From contig NZ_JBEPSM010000001.1 of assembly GCF_040548815.1 (NCBI RefSeq), positions 372,001-436,000 on the forward strand: a stretch of DNA of 64,000 nucleotides, read 5' to 3'. The position numbers and the translations under genes are program-made. The notes under the pieces were generated by a model. It saw only the letters and a program-made list of their open reading frames with translations, was not told where the DNA came from and did no database searches. Shown in pieces: positions 1 through 9,157 of this stretch. The first letter of the stretch is position 1, and the number at the start of each line of letters is the position of its first letter. Source of the stretch: Kaistia defluvii (GTDB lineage Bacteria; Pseudomonadota; Alphaproteobacteria; Rhizobiales; Kaistiaceae).

Positions 1-6
1 GAACGG

Positions 7-26
7 CCGGACCCGTATGGGTCCGG
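7..26. other. Short perfect hairpin upstream of fabF
   Basis: An 8-bp perfect inverted repeat (CCGGACCC / GGGTCCGG) with a GTAT loop ends 14 bases before the fabF start codon. It has no T-run, so it is not a classic terminator. It could be an attenuating or mRNA-processing structure between fabF and an upstream gene (acpP in related genomes, outside this window). Its function is inferred only from position. Confidence 0.4.
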
Positions 27-40
27 ATCGGGGGAAGCGT

Positions 41-1303
41 ATGAGACGAGTCGTTGTAACCGGGATGGGGATGGTGACGCCGCTCGGTTGCGGCGTCGAC
101 GCCAACTGGGCCAATATCCTTGCCAGCAAGAGCGGCGCCCAGAAGGTCACGAGCTTCCAGGTCGATGACCTGCCGGCTCAGATCGCATGCCTCATCCCGC
201 ATGGTGACAAAGCCGACGGCAAGTACAATCCGGACGATTGGATGGAGCCGAAGGACCAGCGCAAGGTCGATGATTTCATCGTCTACGCGATGGCTGCGGC
301 CGACCAGGCCGTGCATGATTCGGGCTGGCTGCCCACCGCCTATGAGGACCAGATCCGCACCGGTGTGCTGATCGGCTCCGGCATTGGCGGCATCCAGGGC
401 ATTGTCGAGGCGGGCATCACCCTGCGCGACAAGGGCCCCCGCCGCATCAGCCCCTTCTTCATTCCCGGCCGCCTGATCAACCTCGCCTCCGGCCAGGTCT
501 CGATCCGCTACGGCTTCAAGGGGCCGAATCACTCGGTCGTGACGGCCTGCTCGACGGGCTCGCATGCGATCGGCGATGCCGCGCGCCTGATCGCGCTCGA
601 CGATGCCGATGTCATGATCGCCGGCGGCACCGAAGGTTCGGTTTCGCGCATCGCGCTGGCCGGCTTCGCCGCCTGCAAGGCGCTGGCAACCAATTTCAAC
701 GACCGTCCGGAAGAAGCATCGCGCCCCTATGACCGGGATCGCGACGGCTTCGTCATGGGCGAGGGCTCCGGCATCGTCGTGCTCGAAGAGCGCGAACATG
801 CCATTGCCCGCGGCGCCAAGATCTATGGCGAAGTGATCGGCTACGGCATGTCCGGCGACGCGTATCACATCACCGCCCCGTCCGAGGACGGCGACGGCGC
901 CTATCGCTGCATGCAGGCCGCGCTGAAGCGTGCGGGCCTGCAGCCTTCCGACATCGACTATGTCAACGCCCATGGCACATCGACCATGGCGGACGGCATC
1001 GAGCTGAAGGCCGTGGAGCGCGTGGTCGGCGATGCCGCCTCGAAGATCGCCATGTCCTCGACCAAGTCGGCGACGGGCCATCTGCTGGGCGCGGCCGGCG
1101 CCGTCGAGGCGATCTACTCGCTGCTGGCGATTCGCGACAATGTCGCGCCGCCGACGCTCAATCTCGACAATCCTTCCGTCGAGACGGCCATCGACCTTGT
1201 CCCCAAGGTGGCCAAGAAGAAGCAGATCGACGTGGCGCTCTCCAATTCCTTCGGGTTTGGCGGCACGAACGCGTCGCTCATCTTCCGTCGGCATGGCGAA
1301 TAG
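41..1303 (+). CDS. fabF: Beta-ketoacyl-ACP synthase II (FabF)
   Basis: This condensing enzyme extends acyl-ACP with malonyl-ACP in type II fatty-acid synthesis in the cytoplasm. The 420-residue thiolase-fold protein has the expected length. The nucleophile is Cys170 in TACSTGSHA, and the two catalytic histidines are His311 (NAHGTST) and His347 (KSATGHLLG, with Lys342). The C-terminal SNSFGFGGTN loop is intact. An ATG eight codons upstream (position 17) is in frame, but I chose 41 because GGGGAAG sits just before it and the protein then begins MRRVVVTG as is usual. mltG follows 96 bp downstream. This order is standard in Hyphomicrobiales. Confidence 0.97.
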   Translation: MRRVVVTGMGMVTPLGCGVDANWANILASKSGAQKVTSFQVDDLPAQIACLIPHGDKADGKYNPDDWMEPKDQRKVDDFIVYAMAAADQAVHDSGWLPTAYEDQIRTGVLIGSGIGGIQGIVEAGITLRDKGPRRISPFFIPGRLINLASGQVSIRYGFKGPNHSVVTACSTGSHAIGDAARLIALDDADVMIAGGTEGSVSRIALAGFAACKALATNFNDRPEEASRPYDRDRDGFVMGEGSGIVVLEEREHAIARGAKIYGEVIGYGMSGDAYHITAPSEDGDGAYRCMQAALKRAGLQPSDIDYVNAHGTSTMADGIELKAVERVVGDAASKIAMSSTKSATGHLLGAAGAVEAIYSLLAIRDNVAPPTLNLDNPSVETAIDLVPKVAKKKQIDVALSNSFGFGGTNASLIFRRHGE

Positions 1304-1350
1304 GGGCGCGGCTTCGCGCTTTCGCCATAATCCTCCATACAGTCGCCTCT

Positions 1351-1377
1351 CGGCACCCGGATCGAGTCCGGGTGTCG
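1351..1377. other. Hairpin between fabF and mltG
   Basis: An 11-bp inverted repeat (CGGCACCCGGA / TCCGGGTGTCG, one G-T pair) with a TCGAG loop lies 23 bases upstream of mltG. It lacks a T-run. It may tune the relative expression of fabF and mltG, or be a REP-type remnant. No function is demonstrated by the sequence. Confidence 0.35.
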
Positions 1378-1399
1378 AACAGGTGAGAAGTAGGGTGCG

Positions 1400-2659
1400 A
1401 TGAACGAGACGAATCAACCGGGCGCCAAAGACAACAAAGCTGGCGATGCCGGCGATGTCGGCTCGGCGGAATTCGGCAACCGCATCAATCCCCGCAGTCC
1501 CGGCGATACGCTGCGTCCCGAGCGCGTACCGCCGCCGCCGCCCCGCTCGCAGCAGGCGCGCCACCCCATCGTCATCATCATGAACTTCGCGATGACGATC
1601 CTCGTCGTCGGCGTGCTCGGCGCGGTCGGGCTGTTCTTCTTCGGCAAGCTGCGCTTCGAGCAGTCCAGCCATTTCGGCCAGCCCCGGACCGTCTCGATCG
1701 AGCGCGGCAAGAGCCTGCGCGACATCGCCGAGGAGCTTCACGAGCGCGGCCTGATCTCGTCGAAGTGGATTTTCATCGCCGGCGTCCGCGCCTATGGCCT
1801 GCAGGACGACCTCAAATCCGGCGACTATCTGATCGCGCCGCGTTCCAGCATGCGCGACATCATGAACGCCATGGTGAGCGGCAAGGCGATCCTCTATTCG
1901 GTCTCCGTTCCGGAAGGCCTGACCAGCAAGCAGATCGTCGACCGCCTCAATGCCGATCCGGGTCTCGTCGGCGAAATCACCGAGATTCCGGAGGAGGGCA
2001 GCCTGCTGCCCGACACCTATCGCTTCTCGCGCGGTGACAGCCGCCAGAACATCATCGACCGGATGCTGCGCGAGCGCGACCGGGTGATGACGGCGATCTG
2101 GACCAGCCGCGACAAGGACCTGCCGATCAAGACGCAGGCCGAGCTCGTGACGCTCGCCTCGATCGTCGAGAAGGAAACCGGCATGGCCGACGAGCGCAGC
2201 CGCGTCGCGGCCGTGTTCATCAACCGCCTGCGCAGCAACATGCGCCTGCAGTCCGATCCGACGGTGATCTACGGCGTCTATGGCGGCAGCGGCCTGCCGT
2301 CCGGCACGCCGATCCGCCGCTCCGACCTCGACGCGGTCAACGACTACAACACCTACAAGATCAACGGCCTGCCCAAGGGACCGATCGCCAATCCCGGCAA
2401 GGCCTCGCTGGCTGCGGTCGCCAATCCGTCGCGGACCAAGGATCTCTACTTCGTGGCCGATGGCACGGGCGGCCACGCCTTCGCCGAGAGCTATGCCGAG
2501 CATCGCAAGAACGTCGCGCGCTACCGCAAGTGGCTGGCCGAGCAGAAAGCCAAGGGCGATGTCGTCCCGGCGAGCGCCGGCCCCGGCGACGCGGTCGATG
2601 ATGGGGAAGCCCCGGATGCGGCCACCGACGCGGCACCGGTCCCGCCGCCCAAGCCCTAG
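1400..2659 (+). CDS. mltG: Endolytic murein transglycosylase MltG
   Basis: MltG (YceG) is an inner-membrane lytic transglycosylase that cuts nascent glycan strands and so limits their length. The 419-residue protein has a long acidic/proline-rich cytoplasmic N-terminus with a PPPPP run near residue 44, and one transmembrane helix at about residues 57-81. A periplasmic LysM-like region follows, then the YceG domain. The catalytic glutamate is Glu257 in ASIVEKETG. The C-terminal tail (about residues 385-419) is Ala/Pro-rich and probably disordered. It lies between fabF and, after an opposite-strand insertion, yicC-gmk. Confidence 0.95.
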   Translation: MNETNQPGAKDNKAGDAGDVGSAEFGNRINPRSPGDTLRPERVPPPPPRSQQARHPIVIIMNFAMTILVVGVLGAVGLFFFGKLRFEQSSHFGQPRTVSIERGKSLRDIAEELHERGLISSKWIFIAGVRAYGLQDDLKSGDYLIAPRSSMRDIMNAMVSGKAILYSVSVPEGLTSKQIVDRLNADPGLVGEITEIPEEGSLLPDTYRFSRGDSRQNIIDRMLRERDRVMTAIWTSRDKDLPIKTQAELVTLASIVEKETGMADERSRVAAVFINRLRSNMRLQSDPTVIYGVYGGSGLPSGTPIRRSDLDAVNDYNTYKINGLPKGPIANPGKASLAAVANPSRTKDLYFVADGTGGHAFAESYAEHRKNVARYRKWLAEQKAKGDVVPASAGPGDAVDDGEAPDAATDAAPVPPPKP

Positions 2660-2692
2660 GGCGGCCGGAGCGGCTGGTGCCCCGGCCGGATT

Positions 2693-3100
2693 CTAGCCGG
2701 GCAATCCGTCGATGTGCGGGATCGTCTCCAGTTGGTCGTCCCAGCCGGCCCGGCTGGCGACGTTGATATGCGCGTTCGGCCGGATCGGCACCTCGCTTTC
2801 GAGACTGCCCGCCGGCACGACCAACAGCGCGCCCTCCATCTGAACATCCGGCAGCGCTGACCCGCAATCGGCGCAGAAGCTCCGCTGGTGCCGCGTCTCC
2901 GGCAGGCGGAACGTCTTCACCCTGTCCTGGCCTGACAGCCATTCGAGCCGGGCTTCCGTCGAAAACAGGTTGGCGCCATGCGCGGAACCGCTGTCCTTGC
3001 GACAGCGCGAGCAGTGACACAGGAAGAAGCTCTGGAAATCGCCATGGATCTCGTAGGTCGCCCTGCCGCAAAGGCAGGAGCCGCGATGCGGGCCGGGCAT
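2693..3100 (-). CDS. GFA-domain (CENP-V type) zinc protein
   Basis: This 135-residue protein belongs to the glutathione-dependent formaldehyde-activating enzyme/CENP-V family. The zinc-binding cysteines are visible as C9xC11, C28xC30xxC33 and C76xxC79. An open frame continues 52 codons upstream, but the ATG at 3100 is preferred because the family starts just before the first CxC. Biochemical roles of most GFA proteins are unproven; S-hydroxymethylglutathione formation was proposed for the founding member. It converges on mltG with a 33-bp gap and sits downstream of the glutamate-synthase-like gene on the same strand. A second GFA protein lies at 40179-40676. Confidence 0.85.
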   Translation of the reverse strand: MPGPHRGSCLCGRATYEIHGDFQSFFLCHCSRCRKDSGSAHGANLFSTEARLEWLSGQDRVKTFRLPETRHQRSFCADCGSALPDVQMEGALLVVPAGSLESEVPIRPNAHINVASRAGWDDQLETIPHIDGLPG

Positions 3101-3164
3101 GAACAGGTCTCGCGCTGACGTCGGGACCTGCACGCTATGGCCATCGGCCGCATCGATGCAAGGC

Positions 3165-4805
3165 TCAGCTCGCCTTGCGCAGCTCGCCGGCGAGCGAGAA
3201 GCTGTCGGGCGACGCCAGCGCCCAGGTCTGCCGGTAGAAGGGATGCGGGCTGTCACCGCCGAGCAGTTCGCCTTCCGCCAGATAGGGGAAGAGCTGCGAG
3301 TATAGGCGGATCTCGTTGGAACTGACCCGGCGGGCGACGTGGTGCGGCTTCAGGCTGGAGGGATGCTCCAGCCCGGCTGCCGCCAGCAGCTCCGCCAAGG
3401 CGTGCAGCGAGTTGCGATGATAGTTCGCCACCCGCTCGGCCTTGTCCGGCACGACGAGCGCGCGCTGCCGCAACGCGTCCTGCGTCGCGACGCCGGTCGG
3501 GCACTTGTTGGTATGGCAGCTCTGCGACTGGATGCAGCCGATCGCGAACATGAAGCCGCGCGCCGCATTGACCCAATCCGCGCCGAGCGCCAGCACGGCG
3601 GCGATGTCGAAGGCCGAGACGATCTTGCCGGCGACGCCGATCCGGACATGCGGGCGCAATCCCGCCCCGACCAGCGTGTTGTGGACCAGCAGCAGAGCCT
3701 CGCGCATCGGCACGCCGACATGGTCGGTGAGTTCCACCGGTGCCGCGCCCGTACCGCCTTCGGCGCCGTCTATGACGATGAAGTCGGGGATGATGCCGGT
3801 CTTCAGCATCGCCTTGACGATCGCCATGAATTCCCAGGGCTGGCCGATGGCAAGCTTGAAGCCGACCGGCTTGCCGCCGGATAGCTCGCGCAGCCGGGCG
3901 ATGAACTGCATCATTTCGATCGGGGTCGAGAAGGCGGAATGCGAAGCGGGCGAGACGCATTCGACGCCGATAGGAATGCCCCGCGTCGCCGCGATCTCCG
4001 GGCTCACCTTGTTGGCCGGCAGGATACCGCCATGGCCGGGCTTGGCGCCTTGGCTTAGCTTCAGCTCGATCATCTTGACCTGATCGTCGGCGGCCTGCGC
4101 CGCGAACTTCTCGGCCGAGAAGCTGCCGTCGTCATGGCGGCAGCCGAAATAGCCCGAGGCGATCTGCCAGACCAGATCGCCTCCATATTGACGATGATAC
4201 GGGCTGATCGAGCCTTCGCCGGTATCCTGCGCGAAGCCGCCGAGCTTGGCGCCCCGGTTCAGCGCCTGGATGGCGTGGCTCGAAAGCGCGCCGAAGCTCA
4301 TGGCCGAGATGTTCAGGACCGAGCCGGAATAGGGCTTGTCGCACTGGTCGTTGCCGATGGTGATGCGGAAGTGCCTGGGATCCTGCATGGGCGCCGGGCG
4401 CATCGAATGGCCGATGAACTCGTAGCCGTCGGCATAGGCATCCAGCAGCGTGCCGAATGGCCGCTGATCCGCTTCGTTCTTGGCGCGCTGATAGACGAGC
4501 GAGCGTTCCGCCCGCGAGAAGGGCAGCCTGTCGGAATCGGACTCGAACAGATATTGCCGCAACTCCGGCCGAACCGATTCGACCAGGAAGCGCATGTGGC
4601 CGATGACGGGATAGTTGCGCGTGATCGCGTGGCGCGTCTGGACCAGGTCGTAGACGCCGAGCACGCTCAGCGCCGCGAAGATCATCGTCAGCAGGAAGTT
4701 GAGTGTAGGCGTCATCGGGATCAGCGGCAGGATCAGCGCTGCGAGGATGCAGAGCGCGAAGGCGCTGTAGCGGGCGATGAGCGAGAATTTCAGGATGGAT
4801 TGCAT
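3165..4805 (-). CDS. FMN-binding glutamate synthase-family membrane protein
   Basis: This 546-residue protein has two N-terminal hydrophobic segments (about residues 11-30 and 34-52). They are followed by the FMN/Fe-S synthase domain of glutamate synthase (GltB central region) without the glutaminase or GltD parts. A 3Fe-4S cysteine pattern is intact at C424, C430 and C435 (GCIQSQSC ... KCPTG). FMN-barrel motifs such as KPGHGGILPANK and IDGAEGGTGAAP are present. I chose the ATG at 4805 because GGGGAA lies just upstream, although the frame is open to 5015. This stand-alone family is common in proteobacteria; its true substrate is not established. It diverges from yicC across 229 bp. Confidence 0.88.
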   Translation of the reverse strand: MQSILKFSLIARYSAFALCILAALILPLIPMTPTLNFLLTMIFAALSVLGVYDLVQTRHAITRNYPVIGHMRFLVESVRPELRQYLFESDSDRLPFSRAERSLVYQRAKNEADQRPFGTLLDAYADGYEFIGHSMRPAPMQDPRHFRITIGNDQCDKPYSGSVLNISAMSFGALSSHAIQALNRGAKLGGFAQDTGEGSISPYHRQYGGDLVWQIASGYFGCRHDDGSFSAEKFAAQAADDQVKMIELKLSQGAKPGHGGILPANKVSPEIAATRGIPIGVECVSPASHSAFSTPIEMMQFIARLRELSGGKPVGFKLAIGQPWEFMAIVKAMLKTGIIPDFIVIDGAEGGTGAAPVELTDHVGVPMREALLLVHNTLVGAGLRPHVRIGVAGKIVSAFDIAAVLALGADWVNAARGFMFAIGCIQSQSCHTNKCPTGVATQDALRQRALVVPDKAERVANYHRNSLHALAELLAAAGLEHPSSLKPHHVARRVSSNEIRLYSQLFPYLAEGELLGGDSPHPFYRQTWALASPDSFSLAGELRKAS

Positions 4806-5034
4806 GCGCGTTCCCCAGCAGGGTGAGGCGGCCGGAATGTGGGGAGAGGGCCCACCGGCCAGGGTCGATTCAGACCATAGACCATATCCCTCACCGTCCA
4901 TGTGTCGGTTTGAGGGATATCCGCCGCCGCGCCCTTGAGCGGCCTTGGCGCGCGCATTACTGTCGCCGTCCAAACGAGGGGCCTGACCGGCTATCCTTCT
5001 TGGGCCACAGACCATTCATAGCCGGGGAATTCCG

Positions 5035-5922
5035 ATGGCATTGACGAGCATGACCGGCTTCGCGCGCGCCGCCGGCGCGGGACACGGCTATCGCTGGACG
5101 TGGGAGCTGCGCAGCGTCAACGGCAAGGGCCTCGATATCCGCCTTCGCCTGCCGCCGAGCTTCGATACGCTCGACCAGCCGGTGCGCGAGCGCATCGGCA
5201 AGCTGCTGCAGCGCGGCAATCTGCAGGTCGGGCTCAGCCTGCAGCGCGAGACGACGGCCCAGGCCCTGCGCGTCAACGAGGAACTGCTGCGGCAGGTGCT
5301 CGATCTCGTCCGCCGTGTCGGCAGCGAGATCGACGCGGCGCCGCCGACGCTGGACGGCCTCCTGTCGATTCGCGGCATTCTCGAAACCGTCGATGCCGAG
5401 GACGATCCGGCCGTCGCCGAGGCGCTGGCCGCCGACCTGCTCGCCGATCTCGACCTGGCGCTCGCCGAACTCGTGATTGCCCGCAATCGCGAGGGAGCGG
5501 CGATCGGCGCCGTGCTCAACGCCCGGATGGACGAGATCGAGCGCCTGACCGCGGCGGCCGAGGCGTCGCCGGCGCGCACGGTCGAGGCGATCCGCAAGAA
5601 GCTTGCTGACCAGGTCGCGGCGCTGCTCGACGCGTCGCCGGCGCTCGATCCTGACCGGCTGCACCAGGAAGCGGCGCTGCTGGCGACCCGGGCCGACATT
5701 CGCGAGGAACTTGACCGGCTGACGGCCCACGTCGCCGCCGCCCGGGCGCTGCTCGCTGAGGGCGGGCCGGTGGGGCGCAAGCTCGATTTCCTCGCCCAGG
5801 AATTCAATCGCGAAACCAACACGCTCTGCGCCAAGGCGAATGATCGCTCCCTGACGGCCCTCGGTCTCGACCTGAAGGCCGCCGTCGATCAGTTGCGCGA
5901 GCAGGTCCAGAACCTCGAATAG
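5035..5922 (+). CDS. yicC: YicC/YloC family endoribonuclease
   Basis: The 295-residue protein begins [12 protein letters not shown] and contains [14 protein letters not shown], both hallmarks of YicC_N. It ends in the DUF1732 region with [10 protein letters not shown] and [16 protein letters not shown]. YicC homologues are cytoplasmic endoribonucleases linked to small-RNA turnover and stationary-phase fitness. gmk starts 10 bp after its stop, so the two are co-transcribed. In many relatives yicC directly follows mltG; here two opposite-strand genes intervene. Confidence 0.93.
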   Translation: MALTSMTGFARAAGAGHGYRWTWELRSVNGKGLDIRLRLPPSFDTLDQPVRERIGKLLQRGNLQVGLSLQRETTAQALRVNEELLRQVLDLVRRVGSEIDAAPPTLDGLLSIRGILETVDAEDDPAVAEALAADLLADLDLALAELVIARNREGAAIGAVLNARMDEIERLTAAAEASPARTVEAIRKKLADQVAALLDASPALDPDRLHQEAALLATRADIREELDRLTAHVAAARALLAEGGPVGRKLDFLAQEFNRETNTLCAKANDRSLTALGLDLKAAVDQLREQVQNLE

Positions 5923-5932
5923 GAAGTCCCTG

Positions 5933-6577
5933 ATGTCGGTTGCCGGAAATTCCCCCTCGCGGCGTGGCCTGATGCTGGTCCTGTCCTCGCCCTCGGGCGC
6001 GGGCAAGTCGACCATCGCCCGTCACCTGATGGCGGAGGACAAGGATATCGTCCTTTCCGTCTCGGTGACGACGCGCGCGCGCCGGCCGAGCGAGATCGAC
6101 GGCGTGCACTATCACTTCATCGACCAGGCGACCTTCAACAAGCTGCGCGACAGGGGCGAGCTGCTGGAATGGGCCGAGGTGCATGGCAATTGCTACGGCA
6201 CGCCGCGCGCGCCGGTCGAAGCCTGGCTGACCTCCGGCAAGGACGTGCTGTTCGACATCGACTGGCAGGGCGCCGACCAGGTCGCCAAGGCGATGCCGGA
6301 AGATCTCGTCCGCATCTTCGTGCTACCGCCGACCATGGCCGAACTGGCATCGCGCCTGGTCCGCCGGGCCGAGGACGCCCCCGATGTCATCGCCAAGCGC
6401 CTGGCGAACGCCAGGGCCGAGATCCAGCACTGGCGCGACTATGACTACGTCCTGATCAACAAGGACCTCCAGACCTCGCTGGAGAAGGCGCAGGCCATCC
6501 TCTATGCCGAGCGCATGCGCCGCGCCCGCACGACCTGGCTCGAAGGGTTTGTGGCGGACCTGCTCCAGCAGGAGTAG
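5933..6577 (+). CDS. gmk: Guanylate kinase
   Basis: Gmk phosphorylates GMP/dGMP to the diphosphate with ATP, an essential cytoplasmic step. The 214-residue protein has a P-loop at about residues 19-26 (SPSGAGKS). The GMP-binding region [17 protein letters not shown] is intact, as is the [11 protein letters not shown] segment. The Walker B-like [11 protein letters not shown] and the lid [13 protein letters not shown] are also intact. It sits 10 bp after yicC, and a 167-bp gap separates it from the MliC-like gene. Confidence 0.97.
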   Translation: MSVAGNSPSRRGLMLVLSSPSGAGKSTIARHLMAEDKDIVLSVSVTTRARRPSEIDGVHYHFIDQATFNKLRDRGELLEWAEVHGNCYGTPRAPVEAWLTSGKDVLFDIDWQGADQVAKAMPEDLVRIFVLPPTMAELASRLVRRAEDAPDVIAKRLANARAEIQHWRDYDYVLINKDLQTSLEKAQAILYAERMRRARTTWLEGFVADLLQQE

Positions 6578-6744
6578 GGGCGTCGCCCGGCGAGGGGCCC
6601 AAGCCCTCGTCTTGGCGGTTCCTCGTCTTCGCTGTTGTCGCAGCCTTTGGGCGAGGCGGGGCGCGCCGCTGCCGATCGTGCGCCATTTGCCTTCGACCGG
6701 TGGCGCTGCGACAATCGACGCCCGATGATCATCTGGAGCCGACC

Positions 6745-7131
6745 ATGAATCCCCTTCGCCCGTGCCTCGCTCTTGCCCTTGCCTTCGCTGTCGGGACGCT
6801 CGCGACCCACGCGCATGCGGCCGACCTGATGCCCGCCGATGCAGCGACCGTCGAGCCCGCCGCAGCCGAGGCCGCTGCCAGCGCGCCGGCCAAGAGTTTC
6901 GCCTATCATTGCGCCGACGGCACGAAGGTGACGGCCCGCTTCAGCTCGCCGGACCAGCCGGATGGCTTCGTCGATCTGACGCTCGCGGACGGCAAGGCCG
7001 TGACCCTGCCGCAGGCGGTCTCCGCGGATGGCGGACGCTACACGAAGGACGACATCGAGTTCTGGATCAAGGGCAATGGCGCGACGCTGACCATCGCCGG
7101 CAAGGCCACGACCTGCGAGACCAAGGACTAA
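6745..7131 (+). CDS. MliC-like periplasmic protein
   Basis: This 128-residue secreted protein has a signal peptide (residues 1-25, cleavage near AHA-A), then an Ala/Pro-rich linker. The C-terminal domain of about 75 residues resembles the MliC family of C-type lysozyme inhibitors, with a YHCADGT start, an FWIKGNGATL motif and two cysteines (C56, C124) positioned for one disulfide. Known MliC proteins protect peptidoglycan from c-type lysozyme; whether this one does is inference. The start at 6745 has GGAG six bases upstream. The frame extends to 6700, but that would bury the signal peptide. Confidence 0.75.
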   Translation: MNPLRPCLALALAFAVGTLATHAHAADLMPADAATVEPAAAEAAASAPAKSFAYHCADGTKVTARFSSPDQPDGFVDLTLADGKAVTLPQAVSADGGRYTKDDIEFWIKGNGATLTIAGKATTCETKD

Positions 7132-7144
7132 GGGTACAAGCCGG

Positions 7145-7182
7145 GGTCTGGCCGCAGGTCAAACGCGGTCCGGCCGCAGGTC
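7145..7182. repeat. Two-copy 16-bp direct repeat
   Basis: The sequence GGTCYGGCCGCAGGTC occurs at 7145-7160 and 7167-7182 with one mismatch and a 22-bp period. It lies in the convergent gap between the MliC-like gene and rsmA. No hairpin with a T-run is evident, so it is recorded only as a small repeat. Confidence 0.5.
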
Positions 7183-7224
7183 GGCGTGCCGCTCGTGCCC
7201 AGGGCAGGGGCGGCCCCAGGCTTC

Positions 7225-8061
7225 TCAGGGCAGCGCGTTGGCGAGGCGGACGAAGCCGGCGACGTCGATTTCTTCGGCGCGGGCCGTCTCGACGATGCCG
7301 GCGGCCGCCAGCAGCGGCAGCGGATCGGTGCCGAGGCTCTTCAGGCTCTGCCGCAGCATCTTGCGGCGCTGGCCGAAGGCGGCGGCCGTGACGCGCTCCA
7401 GCTTCGCCCGGCTGCATTCCAGCGGCGTCTGGCGCGGGACGATCTCGACCACCGACGACACCACCTTGGGCGGCGGCGTGAACGCCTTGGGCGAAATGTC
7501 GAACAGGATGCGCGCCTCGCTACGCCAACCGCAGATCACGCCGAGGCGGCCATAGGCGTCGTCCTCCGGCGTGGCGACGATCCGTTCCGCGACCTCGCGC
7601 TGGAACATCAGCGTCATCTTCTCGTAGAAGGGCGGCCACGGCTCACTTTGCAGCCAGCCGAGCAGCAGCGGCGTGCCGATATTGTAGGGTAGGTTGGCGG
7701 CGATCCGCACGCGGCCCGTCGCCAGCTTCGACATGTCGACCTGCATCGCGTCGCCTTCGATCACCTCGAGGCGGCCGGGATAATGCGCGGCGATTTCGGC
7801 GAGCGCATCGAGGCAGCGGCGATCACGCTCGATGGCGATGACCTTTTCGGCGCCTTCCGCGAGCAAGGCGCGCGTCAGCCCGCCAGGTCCCGGCCCCACC
7901 TCGATCACCGTCACGCCGGCCAGCGGGCCGGCGGCGCGCGCGATTCGGCCCGTCAGGTTCAGATCGAGCAGAAAATTCTGGCCGAGTTGCTTCATGGCCT
8001 GCAGGCCATGCGTGGCGATCACGTCGCGAAGGGGAGGGAGGCCGTCCTGCGCCAGCGTCAC
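7225..8061 (-). CDS. rsmA: 16S rRNA (adenine1518/1519-N6)-dimethyltransferase RsmA
   Basis: RsmA (KsgA) dimethylates two adjacent adenines in the 3' hairpin of 16S rRNA late in 30S assembly. The 278-residue protein shows the family N-terminus with [11 protein letters not shown] motif I ([10 protein letters not shown], about residues 52-61) and motif IV NLPY (residues 123-126). It uses a GTG start overlapping the pdxA stop as GTGA, so translation is probably coupled. The next in-frame ATG, at codon 23, would delete conserved residues. Confidence 0.96.
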   Translation of the reverse strand: MTLAQDGLPPLRDVIATHGLQAMKQLGQNFLLDLNLTGRIARAAGPLAGVTVIEVGPGPGGLTRALLAEGAEKVIAIERDRRCLDALAEIAAHYPGRLEVIEGDAMQVDMSKLATGRVRIAANLPYNIGTPLLLGWLQSEPWPPFYEKMTLMFQREVAERIVATPEDDAYGRLGVICGWRSEARILFDISPKAFTPPPKVVSSVVEIVPRQTPLECSRAKLERVTAAAFGQRRKMLRQSLKSLGTDPLPLLAAAGIVETARAEEIDVAGFVRLANALP

Positions 8062-9116
8062 GAAGCGACGCCTGCGACGTGCTCGTGCTGGCGGTATTCC
8101 GCCTCGTGGCGTGCGAGTTCGTCGGCCAGGCGCAGGGCCGCCGCGAGGCTCGAAATGTCAGCCTTGCCGGTGCCGGCGATATCGAACGCCGTGCCGTGGT
8201 CCGGCGAGGTGCGCACGAAGGGCAGGCCCAGCGTGACATTCACCGTCTCGGCGAAGGCAATGGTCTTGGTCGGGATCAGCGCCTGGTCGTGATACATGCA
8301 GAGCGCCACGTCATAGCGGGCGCGCGCGTCGGCATGGAACATGGTGTCGGGCGCGAGCGGGCCAATGGCGTTGATGCCCTCGGCGCGAAGCGCCGCCACG
8401 GCCGGGCGGATCACCGCATCGTCCTCGGTGCCCATCACGCCGCCTTCACCGGCATGCGGGTTGAGGCCGGCAACCGCGATGCGGGGCGCCGGAATGCCGA
8501 AGCGGCGGCGCATGTCGTGGTCGATGGTGCGGCCGGTGCGGATCAGCATTTCCTCGGTGATCATGCGCGGCACGACCGAGATCGGAACGTGGATCGTCGC
8601 GGGCACGGCGCGCAGTCCCGGCCCCGCCAGCATCATAACCGGATGGGCGGGCGACCCGCTCCAGGCGGCCGACAGCATGCCCAGGAACTCGGTGTGGCCC
8701 GGATGCTGGAAGCCCGCGTCAAACAGGGCCTTCTTGTTGATCGGATTGGTGACGAGCGCGGAGGCCAGTCCGGCGCGCACATCGCCAACGGCGCGCGCGA
8801 TCGCCTCGATCACGCCGCGCGCCGCGCTGCGTTCGGGAACGCCCGGAGCGGCAACCGCCGGGGATTCCAGCGCCACCACCGGCAAAACGCGGTCGAAGGC
8901 GTCGACGGCCTCGTCGGCCGTCATGGTCTCGATCGGGATATCGAGACCCATCAGCGCGGCGCGACCCCGAAGTGCCTCTGGGTCGGCCAGCACGTAGAAG
9001 GGCGGCAGGCGACGTTCGCGTCGTTCCCGCCAGACGGCCAGGGTGACGTCGGGTCCGATGCCGGCCGGTTCTCCCATGGTGAGGGCAAGCGGCCGGAACG
9101 AGGCGGAATCAACCAT
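8058..9116 (-). CDS. pdxA: 4-hydroxythreonine-4-phosphate dehydrogenase
   Basis: PdxA oxidises 4-phosphohydroxy-L-threonine in the DXP-dependent pyridoxal phosphate pathway. The 352-residue protein begins with [13 protein letters not shown]. It carries three metal-binding histidines at H176, H221 and H276 with the same 45/55 spacing as the E. coli enzyme, in the contexts [15 protein letters not shown] and MYHDQALIP. It is the middle member of the minus-strand run surA-pdxA-rsmA, with a 41-bp gap after surA and a 4-bp overlap with rsmA. Confidence 0.96.
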   Translation of the reverse strand: MVDSASFRPLALTMGEPAGIGPDVTLAVWRERRERRLPPFYVLADPEALRGRAALMGLDIPIETMTADEAVDAFDRVLPVVALESPAVAAPGVPERSAARGVIEAIARAVGDVRAGLASALVTNPINKKALFDAGFQHPGHTEFLGMLSAAWSGSPAHPVMMLAGPGLRAVPATIHVPISVVPRMITEEMLIRTGRTIDHDMRRRFGIPAPRIAVAGLNPHAGEGGVMGTEDDAVIRPAVAALRAEGINAIGPLAPDTMFHADARARYDVALCMYHDQALIPTKTIAFAETVNVTLGLPFVRTSPDHGTAFDIAGTGKADISSLAAALRLADELARHEAEYRQHEHVAGVAS

Positions 9117-9157
9117 ATCGTCTCACTTGAAGGGCGCGGCAGCCGCGCGGGATACGC

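Noticed and set aside
4806..5015. 70-residue N-terminal extension of the glutamate-synthase-like protein
   Set aside because: The extension is non-conserved in character, and a good ribosome site directly precedes the ATG at 4805.
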